Of a stretch of DNA of 64,000 bases, positions 44,962 to 53,637 are shown piece after piece. Made by a program: the position numbers and the translations under genes. Source of the stretch: Chloroflexota bacterium (lineage in GTDB: Bacteria > Chloroflexota > UBA4733); assembly GCA_025449435.1 (NCBI GenBank), contig JANWJO010000015.1, forward strand, positions 1 through 64,000, written 5' to 3'. The notes under the pieces were generated by a model, which saw only the letters and a program-made list of their open reading frames with translations, searched no databases and was not told the DNA's origin. Position 1 is the stretch's first letter. The number at the start of each line of letters is the position of its first letter.

Positions 44962-46497
44962 GTGCGCCTAAGGGAACTTGTCGCTGCACTACCTGCAAAG
45001 CTTGCCCCCCACCTGTCCGGCGACACCGGCGTCGACGTGACTGGCATCGCGTTTGACACCCGGCGACTCCGGCGCGGCGACATGTTTTGTGCTGTACGCG
45101 AACATAATGGGGATGGCCACGCATTTATCGAGCGAGCTGTCCAGTTGGGAGCGTCGTCCGTCCTCGCCGAAAGTTCTCTCACTGCTACGAGTTCTGTGCC
45201 AATCATTTTGGTCTCAAATTCCAAGGAGGCGATGGCGTACCTCGCTGCTGCCTTTCATGGGCAGCCCTCCAAGCGGCTTCGCTTGATCGGAGTAACTGGC
45301 ACCGATGGAAAAACAACCACGACACAGCTCATCGCTCAACTCTTGAATGAAGGTGGTATCCGCGCTGGCTTCATGACTACTGTGAGCATCGATGACGGTG
45401 ATGGCGAGCTGGACAACACGACACGGCAAAGTACTCTCGAAGCACCGGATATTCAGGCGCATTTGGCCACCATGGTGCGCCAGGGTTGCATCTCGGCCGT
45501 CGTGGAGTCAACATCGCATGCGCTGGCGCTCAACCGTCTGACGGCGTGTTCGTTTGACGCTGCGGTCGTAACCAACGTGACCCACGAACACCTGGACTTT
45601 CATGGTTCCTGGGACAACTACCTCAACGCCAAGGCGCACTTGTTGGAACTCGTGGCCGCATCCGTAGAAAAGGGCGGGCGTAAGGCCATCATCTTGAATC
45701 GCGATGACCGCTCGTTCGACTTGCTGCACGGACGCGTGAACATTCCGGAGCTGTCCTACGGCTTCCACGATCGTTGTGATGTTCGCGCATCGAACCTTGA
45801 AGCATTGCCGGATGGGCAACGCTTCAACCTTTCAACGCCATGGGGAGACGCGCCAGTCTTCACGCTGCTCATCGCGCCTTTCAACGTGTACAACTGCATG
45901 GCCGCAGCCACGGCCGCGCTGGTAGAGGGCGTGCCACTTGCCACCGTCGTCACTGGGCTGAGCAAAGCCCGTCCGGTGCAAGGACGCATGGAGCCTGTCG
46001 ATGTGGGCCAGCCCTTTCGCGTGATCGTGGACTATGCCCACACTCCCGACAGCCTCGCGAAGGTGCTCACAGTGTTGCGCTCCTCGACGGCCGGGCGGCT
46101 ACTGTGCGTGTTTGGCTCTGCGGGAGAGCGCGATGTCGAGAAGCGGCCGGAGATGGGCGCCATCGCCGCGAAGCAAGCCGACTTTTTCGTCATCACCAAC
46201 GAGGATCCGCGCCACGAAGACCCACAGTCGATCCTCGATGCCATTGCAGCAGGTGCCAAGGGTGCCGGCGCGCGCGCGGAGGAGCAATATGTCACGTGCG
46301 TTGAGAGAAGCGAGGCTATCCGGCAGGCATTCACCCGTGCCCGGCCGGGCGACACGGTTTTGCTCGCTGGGAAGGGGCATGAACAGTGCATCATCGTAGG
46401 GGACGTCAAGGTTCCATGGAGCGAACGTGGCGTTGCCGCAGACCTCCTGCGCCAATTGTACGCCGGCACAGCGGATCGACCATCATCTTCACCATGA
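44962..46497 (+). CDS. murE: UDP-N-acetylmuramyl tripeptide synthetase (MurE)
   Basis: 511 aa from GTG 44962, with AAGGAG 10 bases upstream. MurE adds the third amino acid of the peptidoglycan stem peptide using ATP. ATP loop GVTGTDGKTTTT (110-121); VESTSHALALNRL and NVTHEHLDFHG carry metal and carbamylated-Lys region residues; C domain VDYAHTPDSL. The specificity loop reads NEDPRHEDP (E414-D-P-R417), differing from the DNPR of meso-diaminopimelate enzymes. The third residue may therefore be a different diamino acid. murE usually sits in the dcw cluster; here it stands alone with a kinase gene overlapping its stop. Confidence 0.93.
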   Translation: MRLRELVAALPAKLAPHLSGDTGVDVTGIAFDTRRLRRGDMFCAVREHNGDGHAFIERAVQLGASSVLAESSLTATSSVPIILVSNSKEAMAYLAAAFHGQPSKRLRLIGVTGTDGKTTTTQLIAQLLNEGGIRAGFMTTVSIDDGDGELDNTTRQSTLEAPDIQAHLATMVRQGCISAVVESTSHALALNRLTACSFDAAVVTNVTHEHLDFHGSWDNYLNAKAHLLELVAASVEKGGRKAIILNRDDRSFDLLHGRVNIPELSYGFHDRCDVRASNLEALPDGQRFNLSTPWGDAPVFTLLIAPFNVYNCMAAATAALVEGVPLATVVTGLSKARPVQGRMEPVDVGQPFRVIVDYAHTPDSLAKVLTVLRSSTAGRLLCVFGSAGERDVEKRPEMGAIAAKQADFFVITNEDPRHEDPQSILDAIAAGAKGAGARAEEQYVTCVERSEAIRQAFTRARPGDTVLLAGKGHEQCIIVGDVKVPWSERGVAADLLRQLYAGTADRPSSSP

Positions 46498-47141
46498 GTT
46501 GGTCCGATATCACGGCGGCGGCCGATGCCGTAGCGCCAGAAGTGCTGGGCGAAATAGGAAGGCCGCAAGAGCAAAGTATGCGCTCACATGTCGCGTGGGA
46601 AGATGTGCGTCCATCCTCGCCCACGCTGCTATTGTTGTCCGGGTTGCCCGGGTCCGGTAAGACATTTTTGGCTCGCAAGCTCTCCGGAGCATCGACATTG
46701 ATTCATATCAGTTCCGACGTCGTCCGCCGTCGCCTTTACCCTATCCGGCGATACACACAAGACGAGAACCACATTGTGCACAGCGTGTGCCGGGAAATTG
46801 CGGATCGCGCGCTCCATGCGGGAAAGTCTGTTGTTATCGATTCGACGAACCTGATCGATGAGTATCGCGCTGCCTACCAAGATATCGCGTCACGCAACAG
46901 CGCCAGGTTTGGCGTTGCAGTGATCAATTGCCCAGACAATGTGGCGCGGGCCCGGCTCCGGCGCCGCACTATTGCCGGGGTTGATGACGGTTCCGACGCT
47001 GGCGAAGCCGTTTACGAGATGATGCTCAGCACGTTCGTTGCCGTGCGCAATCCGTCGTTGGAAGTGAGTGGTGCTGGTGACGTCGAAGTTGCGGTAGATG
47101 CCATTAGCCGCTGGCTTGGCAAGCCTTCCACGGAGAATTAG
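46494..47141 (+). CDS. P-loop kinase (AAA_33 / zeta-like fold)
   Basis: 215 aa from ATG 46494, overlapping the murE stop as ATGA. Walker A SGLPGSGKTF near residue 50, then ISSDVVRRRLYP (Asp of the phospho-acceptor site) and VVIDSTNLIDEYR (Walker B-like), ending in an arginine-rich lid RARLRRRTI. This resembles polynucleotide-kinase/zeta-toxin-like AAA_33 kinases that phosphorylate small molecules or nucleic acid ends. The first 40 residues are not conserved. Coupling to murE hints at a cell-wall substrate, since zeta toxins target UDP-GlcNAc. That is speculation. Confidence 0.72.
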   Translation: MSWSDITAAADAVAPEVLGEIGRPQEQSMRSHVAWEDVRPSSPTLLLLSGLPGSGKTFLARKLSGASTLIHISSDVVRRRLYPIRRYTQDENHIVHSVCREIADRALHAGKSVVIDSTNLIDEYRAAYQDIASRNSARFGVAVINCPDNVARARLRRRTIAGVDDGSDAGEAVYEMMLSTFVAVRNPSLEVSGAGDVEVAVDAISRWLGKPSTEN

Positions 47142-47156
47142 GGTCCTGCTGGACCT
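47142..47156. terminator. Small hairpin between convergent genes
   Basis: GGTCC and GGACC around TGCT, between the kinase stop (47141) and the SCO1-like stop (47155). No T run. Weak evidence. Confidence 0.3.
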
Positions 47157-47919
47157 ACCGTGCTAACGCCTCAATGTCGTGTTGGAGGTCCGCAGTCGCA
47201 AAGGTAGCGTCGAGGGCGACGCGCAAGTGACCGTTGGGATCGATGATGTACACGATCGCCGTATGATTGACATCGATCGTGCTTGGAGTCGCTTGCAAAG
47301 CGACGCCGTTAGCCACCTGAGCAGCGTCGGTGCCCACATAATATTCTTTCCACACCGGGATCAGGCTCGCTTGCGTACCGATGAGGTAGTGCCAGTTGGT
47401 TTCCTGCACGCCGTGTGCCTTGTCGAACTGCTGAGCCGCTGCCGCTGTATCGTGTACCGGATCAACCGTCACCGCTAACGCTGTCCACTTACTCTGCAGG
47501 TTTGGCGCGCTGGCTTGCACGGAGCCGATCTTTTGGGCGATAAGCGGGCACACATCTGGGCAATTCGTGTAGAGGAAGGTGAGTGCGACGACCTGGCCAC
47601 GCAGACTGGCCAGTGACACGGGCTGGCCATGTTCATCGTTGAGCGTAAAATTCGGCGCCAATGGTGCGTCGGCAATTAATGGACCTGCGAGCGTTTCGTT
47701 CTGCCGGATCCTGGTGAGCGCCAAAATCACCACTGCCCCAACAATAATGGCCACGCCTACGCTGACCAGCAGAAGTGGAAACATGCCCGACCCGCTGCTG
47801 GAAGCCACCTTGGCTCGGTTACTCTTGGCACGCACTGCCGTAGTTTTGGACAACGATAGCTTCCTTACTTGCGCGTACCGATCCCGTTGAGGGCGCCTGG
47901 CGTGCCAACCAGTGCTCAT
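47155..47919 (-). CDS. SCO1/SenC family protein
   Basis: 254 aa from ATG 47919; the first 45 residues are basic and the true start may be later. One membrane helix at about 47-69, then a thioredoxin-fold domain outside. Copper ligands are visible: Cys120-x3-Cys124 (TNCPDVCP) and His219 (DVNHTAIVY). SCO proteins deliver copper to cytochrome c oxidase CuA or act as thiol redox proteins. No oxidase genes are in the window. Confidence 0.88.
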   Translation of the reverse strand: MSTGWHARRPQRDRYAQVRKLSLSKTTAVRAKSNRAKVASSSGSGMFPLLLVSVGVAIIVGAVVILALTRIRQNETLAGPLIADAPLAPNFTLNDEHGQPVSLASLRGQVVALTFLYTNCPDVCPLIAQKIGSVQASAPNLQSKWTALAVTVDPVHDTAAAAQQFDKAHGVQETNWHYLIGTQASLIPVWKEYYVGTDAAQVANGVALQATPSTIDVNHTAIVYIIDPNGHLRVALDATFATADLQHDIEALAR

Positions 47920-48086
47920 CCGTCACCACATGAGTGTATACCCTGCAACGGATGCTTCGGATGCAGGAGTGCCGGTCTGGTCTGCGCTCCTGGGGCGCCA
48001 TACCGTATCGTTAGCGTTACAAGCCAGTAAGTGTTCAGACGTACAATGCTAGCACTTCCGGCGTCGGGACTATGGGAAGGGTACGC

Positions 48087-48905
48087 ATGTCGAGCGCAAC
48101 GGTCGCGATCCCGGCTACCCAAAGCTTACCGATCCACCAGCAGCTCGCGTGGAAGTTGTGGGTGTACACCAACTACGACTGCAATTTGCTCTGCAAATAC
48201 TGCGTCGCCAAATCGGGCCCCAATGTTCCCCGCCGTGCGTTGCCCCGGCAGGTTATCGAGCAACTGGCCGATGAAGCGGTGGACCTTGGCTTCGATCACC
48301 TGTTTCTTACAGGTGGTGAGCCGTTTCTGCTCAACGACATCTATGAGATCATGGCAAGTTGCTCAGCCAAGCTGCCAACCACCGTGCTGACCAACGCCAC
48401 ACTGCTCCATCACAAACGCCTAGAGCAGCTCGAGGCGGTGATGAACGACCAGCTCATCTTGCAAGTCAGCCTCGACGGCGCCACCCCGGAGACACACGAC
48501 CGCTATCGCGGCCGTGGCACCTGGGCGCGCACGGTGGAAGGCATCACGCAGTTACTGGAACGTGGCTACCGTGTGCGAATCGGCACGACCGAGACGCCGG
48601 CGAATACCGGGCACCTCGATGAGTTACGCACGTATTTGGGTGACCTTGGCATCCGTCCCGAAGATCACTTTGTCCGCCCGCTGGCTAAGCGAGGCTTTTC
48701 TAAGGAGGGCCTCGAACTCAACCTAAACAACCTGGTGCCCGAACTCACGGTGAATGTTGACGGTGCGTTCTGGCATCCGCTTTCCACTGAGCCAGATATG
48801 CAAGTGGCGCGTTCCCCCTTGCCATTACGGGTTGCAATGGACGCCGTACAGGCGCTGCTGAACGACCCGGACCGTGCCAGTAGCCCACGCTGCAAGTTCA
48901 CTTGA
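48087..48905 (+). CDS. Radical SAM protein
   Basis: 272 aa from ATG 48087, with GGAAGGG 6 bases upstream; ATG 48072 is possible. The [4Fe-4S] motif Cys32-x3-Cys36-x2-Cys39 (CNLLCKYC) is followed by FLTGGEPFLL, VLTNATLL and VSLDGATPETHDRYRG, the pattern of the SPASM-associated / heme-maturation type. The C terminus is short and ends at a single RCKFT, so a full SPASM cluster domain is missing. Substrate unknown. Divergent from the SCO1-like gene. Confidence 0.82.
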   Translation: MSSATVAIPATQSLPIHQQLAWKLWVYTNYDCNLLCKYCVAKSGPNVPRRALPRQVIEQLADEAVDLGFDHLFLTGGEPFLLNDIYEIMASCSAKLPTTVLTNATLLHHKRLEQLEAVMNDQLILQVSLDGATPETHDRYRGRGTWARTVEGITQLLERGYRVRIGTTETPANTGHLDELRTYLGDLGIRPEDHFVRPLAKRGFSKEGLELNLNNLVPELTVNVDGAFWHPLSTEPDMQVARSPLPLRVAMDAVQALLNDPDRASSPRCKFT

Positions 48906-48982
48906 GGATGACCGAGCATCCCCGGTGGGGATGATGGATCCGCGTACAAAGTTGCCAACGCGGCAGAAGGTAGTGAGCCCGC

Positions 48983-49702
48983 ATGGCTGCACCTAGAGTC
49001 TCAACTGTCCGTGGACGCGTGCTCGTTGTCGATGACGAGCCGCTGGTGGCGGATGTCCTGCGGCGCTACTTGCAACGCGAGGGTCTCGCCGTCGACGTCG
49101 CCGACAACGGACTTGCAGCGCTCCGGCTCGCCCAGGCTCAACCGCCCGACATTGTCGTCCTCGATGTAATGTTGCCGGGTATCAGCGGCATGGAAGTGTG
49201 CCGGTCCCTCCGCCGAGTTTCTGCAGTGCCCATACTTATGCTGACGGCGCGCGGCGAAGAATCCGACAAGATACGTGGCCTGGGCATCGGTGCCGACGAC
49301 TATGTGGTAAAGCCGTTTAGCCCCAACGAAGTCGTGGCGCGCGTCAAGGCGCTGCTGCGGCGCGCGACGATCGCAAGCAATGGCTTTCCTGGTGAGCAAC
49401 TGCAGTTCCCCGGCATCATGATCCGCCCCGATGAACGCCGCGTCGAACGCGATGGCGCGGCCATTGAACTGGCCAGTCGCGAGTTCGATCTCATCTTGTA
49501 TCTAGCGCGCAATGCCCGCCGTGTGTTCACCCGAGACCAACTGCTTGATGCGGTCTGGGGATACACCTTCAATGGCGAGCCGAGCACCGTAACGGTGCAT
49601 GTGCGGCGCTTGCGCGAAAAAGTTGAGCCAGACCCTGCCCGTCCGCGCTATATCAAAACGGTGTGGGGCACTGGCTATAAGTTTGATCCGGACGACCAAT
49701 GA
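48983..49702 (+). CDS. OmpR/PhoB-family response regulator
   Basis: 239 aa from ATG 48983. Receiver domain: VVDDEP acidic pair, phospho-acceptor Asp61 in VVLDVMLPG, Thr in MLTARG and Lys110 in YVVKPF. The C-terminal winged helix (about 140-235) ends FDLILYLARNARRVFTR to RYIKTVWGTGYKF. It would bind DNA when phosphorylated by the kinase encoded directly downstream, whose start overlaps its stop as ATGA. That kinase is interrupted. Confidence 0.94.
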   Translation: MAAPRVSTVRGRVLVVDDEPLVADVLRRYLQREGLAVDVADNGLAALRLAQAQPPDIVVLDVMLPGISGMEVCRSLRRVSAVPILMLTARGEESDKIRGLGIGADDYVVKPFSPNEVVARVKALLRRATIASNGFPGEQLQFPGIMIRPDERRVERDGAAIELASREFDLILYLARNARRVFTRDQLLDAVWGYTFNGEPSTVTVHVRRLREKVEPDPARPRYIKTVWGTGYKFDPDDQ

Positions 49703-50988
49703 CGTTTCGCAACTGGCTCCGCCAGGTTCTTTTCTTGCTGTCGTGCGTGATTCTGGCCGTGGCCATTGCTGTCATTATCGCAACCATTGCCTGGGGTGGT
49801 GGCCGTTCGGTCAACGTGGAGCTGGCGTTCATTCTGGCCATTTCCAGTGGACTCACCATGTTGATCGGGGCCCCGATGCTCTGGCTGATTGCCAGCCCCC
49901 TCGGGCTCAGCCTGCGGGCCCGCTTAGTCTTGTCGTTGACTGCGGGCGTGGTTTCAGCGTTGCTCAACGTCGTGGTCACTGCCTGGCTCATGTTTATCTC
50001 ACCGCACGACCTAGCCCTCTTGTCGCTCCTGCTGGTGTTCTCGTTTATTACGTCGCTGTCGGTGTCTGTGGCGCTCGCCCAAGCCATTACTGATCGCTTG
50101 AAACTGGTGACCATGGCCGCACGCCGCCTGGCACACGGCGACCTTACCGTCCGCGTGCCGGCAGTGGGTCACGGCGACCTCGCCGAGGTTGCTGAGGACT
50201 TTAATCGCATGGCCGCTCGTCTGGAAGACTCCTTTAAGCAACTTCAAGCTGTAGACGGATCCCGGCGTGCCCTGCTCGCTAACGTGTCGCACGACCTGCG
50301 CTCGCCCCTATCATCTATTCGCGTTGCCGTGTAAGCCGTTCACGATGGGTTGGTGGCATCACCGGAAGAGTCCAAACGGTATCTCAACGCAGCGCTCAAG
50401 GAGGTGTCCAACCTGTCGCGCTTGATCGACGACTTATTTGAGCTCGCCCAGGTCGACAGCGGCTTCCTGGAACTCCATCTGGAGCGCATCGCGCTGGGCG
50501 ACCTGGTGTCGGACGCCATCGAAAGCATGCGCCCCCGCGCCGAACAGCACGGCATCGCCCTTGGCGGGGCGGTGAGCGGTGACACGGTTGCGGTGATAGA
50601 TGCAGTGAGGATTGAGCGCGTCATCGCAAACTTGCTCGACAATGCCATTAGTCATGGCAAGCCTGGGGGAAACATCAAAGTTGAGGCTTGCGAGGTGGAC
50701 GGCACCGTCCGGCTTGACGTGCAAGACGACGGGGAAGGCATCCCCGCTGAGGTATTGCCGTATGTCTTTGATCGCTTTTACCGCGCCGATCCGAGCCGTA
50801 ATCGGGGAACGGGTGGCGCCGGACTAGGTCTCGCGATATCCCGTGCTTTCGTACAGGCGCACGATGGCGCCATCAACATTTCGAGCACAGTGGGCACCGG
50901 GACCACCGTCCAGGTGCAACTGCCCAAAAACGGTCCGCACGCGACTGCAAACCTCGCGATGGGCAGCGTCGCCAACGGCGTTTCCTAA
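49699..50988 (+). pseudogene. Sensor histidine kinase interrupted by an in-frame stop
   Basis: Starts at ATG 49699, overlapping the regulator gene. Part 1 (211 codons): several membrane helices, a HAMP domain (ARRLAHGDLTVRVPAV) and the H box with His198 (NVSHDLRSPLSSIR), then TAA at 50332-50334. Part 2 continues in the same frame without any shift: AVHDGLVASPEES, the rest of the dimerisation helices, then N box NLLDNAISHG, G1 DVQDDGEGIP, F box and G2 GTGGAGLGLAIS. The stop falls where kinases usually have Gln or Glu, so a single C-to-T or G-to-T change from CAA or GAA would explain it. It is a recent nonsense mutation, sequencing error or recoded stop. Restart at TTG 50350 would lack His. Confidence 0.88.
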
Positions 50989-51001
50989 CGGCAACTGGAA
51001 C

Positions 51002-51853
51002 TCACACCACACGAGTGAGAAGGTCGCGTAGGGCCGTGACCGCCACGTGGAACTGTTCGGGACCTGTCCAGCCACTGCTACGGCCAGCGTGCGACAGGTG
51101 CGGCTCCAGCGCCAGCACGCCGTCATAGCCGCGGTCCTTGAGGGCTTGGAGAGCTGGTAACAGCTCGCCGTCGCCCTGGCCGGCCGGGGTCACCTGTCCA
51201 GTACCCCAGATGGCATCTTTGATGTGGACATAGGCGATGTCACTTTTGAGGCGGGGAAACCCATCGGTAAATGGCCTCACGCCGACTTGAATGAAGTTGG
51301 CTGGGTCGTACACCGCCTTCAAGTTTGACGCGCCGATGCTGTCGATGATGTCCTTGCAGCGTTCGGGCGTTTCGCCGTAGATATCCTTCTCGTTTTCGTG
51401 CAGGAGCATCGCATCCGGGTATTCCACTCGAGCAAGTGTGGCGAGCATGCCGACGCGCCTGAGCACCTCATCACGATGCTCGCGTGGCTGGCTTCCCTCG
51501 GGCAAGTAGAACGAAAAGATACGGATTCGCTCCACCTGAAGCGTGCGCGCCACGGCGAGCACGCGCCGGAAGCGCGCTAGTTCGACGTCGAAGGGGGCAG
51601 AAAGCTGACTTTTGCCAACGGGTGAGCCGATGCACGCAACCGAAACGCTCCTCTCGCCGAGCAGACGCCGTATATCATCGAGCTGCCCCGCATCCAGCTC
51701 GGCAACATTGGTGCCCCAAGCTGCACGCAGGTCGATGGCGTGCAATCCTTCGGCGGTAACATGCGTGAGTTGGTCGGCAAAGTTGTGCGCGATCTCGTCG
51801 GCAAACACGGACAACGTAACGTTCCAAGGGCTGGCCATCTGGTGCTCACTCAT
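51002..51853 (-). CDS. Sugar phosphate isomerase/epimerase
   Basis: 283 aa from ATG 51853. TIM barrel of the xylose isomerase-like / AP endonuclease 2 group: LSVFADEIA, VACIGSPVGKS, IRIFSFYLPEG, LLHENEKDIYGE (Glu ligand), VYDPANFIQVG (Asp), YVHIKDA (His) and VLALEPHL (Glu). Members interconvert ketoses or act on inositol derivatives. It is a distant relative of the gene at 40429 but clearly a different subgroup. Convergent with the broken kinase. Confidence 0.8.
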   Translation of the reverse strand: MSEHQMASPWNVTLSVFADEIAHNFADQLTHVTAEGLHAIDLRAAWGTNVAELDAGQLDDIRRLLGERSVSVACIGSPVGKSQLSAPFDVELARFRRVLAVARTLQVERIRIFSFYLPEGSQPREHRDEVLRRVGMLATLARVEYPDAMLLHENEKDIYGETPERCKDIIDSIGASNLKAVYDPANFIQVGVRPFTDGFPRLKSDIAYVHIKDAIWGTGQVTPAGQGDGELLPALQALKDRGYDGVLALEPHLSHAGRSSGWTGPEQFHVAVTALRDLLTRVV

Positions 51854-51940
51854 TTCTGCTGTGCCTTATCCGGCCACATATCCTACAGCAACCGCACGAC
51901 GAGTCCCAGGTGGGGGTTCGCTAAGGAGTGGAGCGGGTGG

Positions 51941-52459
51941 TTACCGGCGCACGTCGTGACGCTGATTAGAGCGACGGCGGCGCGCACGCCCAGGGGTTCC
52001 GGTTTGGACCGCCCGCTTGCGCGATTCCGCTTTGCGTGCCTCTTCCTCAGCAGCAGCCGCTGCGTTGGCCCGAGTGATCCGGCTACGCATTAACCAAAAC
52101 CCGGGGAGTGAGCCGAGCGTGGCAAGACCCAGCGCAATGGGGAAGAACCCCTGTACTTGCGTCCAGGTGGCTCCCAGGTTGTGGTCGGTCGGCCCTGGTG
52201 AAAAGTAATAGGTAAAGAACCAGATGACTTCCCATACGACCGCCATCACCACCACGAGGCTGAGCACTCGAGTCCATGGCGGCACGGGCGTTCCCGGCTT
52301 CACCGGAAACAAGCGGTCCATCCAACCCTTTTTGGCGGCCCGGGGAGAATCTGCTGTCTTGGCCAACACCGTCCGATCGGCCATCGGTTTGTTCGGTGGC
52401 GGCGCGCTCTCGACGGTCGCGCTGCGCCGGAACGGGAGCCGTAACGAGGCCATCTTCAC
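51941..52459 (-). CDS. Membrane protein of unknown function
   Basis: 172 aa from GTG 52459, overlapping the upstream nuclease stop as GTGA; ATG 52453 is an alternative. A basic, proline-rich cytoplasmic N terminus, two membrane helices (about 66-88 and 105-124) and a very basic tail (about 130-172, many Arg). No known domain. The coupling to the nuclease gene places it in the helicase-nuclease operon; a function there is not evident. Confidence 0.6.
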   Translation of the reverse strand: MKMASLRLPFRRSATVESAPPPNKPMADRTVLAKTADSPRAAKKGWMDRLFPVKPGTPVPPWTRVLSLVVVMAVVWEVIWFFTYYFSPGPTDHNLGATWTQVQGFFPIALGLATLGSLPGFWLMRSRITRANAAAAAEEEARKAESRKRAVQTGTPGRARRRRSNQRHDVRR

Positions 52460-53637
52460 TCTTTTCTCGTCGCGAGTTCTGCGACCGCTACCTGGCTGGC
52501 ATGCCGCTTGCGGTATAAGCGCTCCATGCGGTGCTGTAAGTCATGCTGCTCTTCAATAGAGTGTGCCATCAACATCGCGTCAGCCGTTGCATCGGCGGCG
52601 GCGTCGTAATCGTGCGCATGATGTTCGAAATGCTTTGCCAGCACGATCGCGGCCTCCAGTGCAGCTGGTCCCTGCGAGGCGACCGCTTGCCGGAACAAAT
52701 CGATCGACTCGCCGACCCTATCCAGCTTCGCCACCGCTGCAGCGAGCCAGAACCAAGCCCAGCCCTTGTCACGCGCAGGTAGCCTGCCCGACAGTGCCCG
52801 CCGAAGGCACGGTTCAGCGACCTCCGGCATCCCGTGCCGCAGATACAGTTTACCGAGTGCCAGGAAGTCTTGCGGGTGCCGCACTGTGCGGGCAGGGTCC
52901 TCGGCTATGGTGCACATCAAGGTTGCCAGCGATACCATCGCGAGCACGTCGCGCCGGTTGTGGTCAAAAACATCGATCAATTTGGAGGTGTCGCGCGTGC
53001 GGAGGTAGTTGAAATAGCGTTCCGGAATGAGAGCACCTGGTATGTCTCCGGTGCGTGAAAGTCCAAGTATCTCCTCCTCCAGGGTGCTCAAGGAACAACT
53101 CGCTAGCCGCCGTTGCCAGAGCCGGCGCGCGGGCCAGAGCAAATCCAGGTGTAGCGCACTCTGCAGGGCAAAGCGACGTCGGTGCATGGTATGCCGCGTG
53201 GAGAGCAATGGAAGGTCGAACGCCTTGCCGTTGAACGTCACCAACGCATCACAGCCGGCGGCAAATTCATGGAGCGCTGCGAGCATCGCTCGTTCTTCAC
53301 TTAAGTCGTTGAGGAAGTATTGGCGGAAGTAAAGGGAGCCATCCATCCAGCGTGCCACGCCGATGAGAAAGGCATAGGTCCCTGTACCACCAGCGAGCCC
53401 AGTGGTCTCGGTATCGAGAAAGAGCGCTCTCCGCGGCCCCATCGCCTGGAGTTCTGGCCCCAATAGCGGCAAAGCCCGTTCGGGTATCGTCGCAGGCAAG
53501 TGCTCGATGGCCAAAGGGCCGTACTGGAATGTAGCTGGGTAGCAGACTTCACGCATCCATACGGGACCAGCATCAGTCGCGTATCCGGCGCCGGGCCACA
53601 CATCGCCGATCGTGACAGCCTCAGCGTACGATTGCAC
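52456..53637 (-). CDS. YprB/MrfB-like RNase H-fold 3'-5' exonuclease with TPR-like tail
   Basis: 393 aa from GTG 53637, overlapping the helicase stop by 17 bases. RNase H-like exonuclease (RNase_H_2) with DEDD-type residues: LFLDTETTGL (Asp, Glu), TFNGKAFDLPLL (Asp) and HNRRDVLAM (Asp). The C-terminal 150 residues are helical and TPR-like (FLALGKLYLRHGMPEVAEPCL). In Bacillus subtilis YprB (MrfB) works with helicase YprA (MrfA) in repair of mitomycin C damage; the same two-gene arrangement here supports that role. Confidence 0.85.
   Translation of the reverse strand: MQSYAEAVTIGDVWPGAGYATDAGPVWMREVCYPATFQYGPLAIEHLPATIPERALPLLGPELQAMGPRRALFLDTETTGLAGGTGTYAFLIGVARWMDGSLYFRQYFLNDLSEERAMLAALHEFAAGCDALVTFNGKAFDLPLLSTRHTMHRRRFALQSALHLDLLWPARRLWQRRLASCSLSTLEEEILGLSRTGDIPGALIPERYFNYLRTRDTSKLIDVFDHNRRDVLAMVSLATLMCTIAEDPARTVRHPQDFLALGKLYLRHGMPEVAEPCLRRALSGRLPARDKGWAWFWLAAAVAKLDRVGESIDLFRQAVASQGPAALEAAIVLAKHFEHHAHDYDAAADATADAMLMAHSIEEQHDLQHRMERLYRKRHASQVAVAELATRKE

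Noticed and set aside
50350..50988. Second half of the histidine kinase as an independent gene
   Set aside because: It begins inside the dimerisation helices, lacks the phospho-acceptor His and has no ribosome site; it is the rest of the interrupted kinase.
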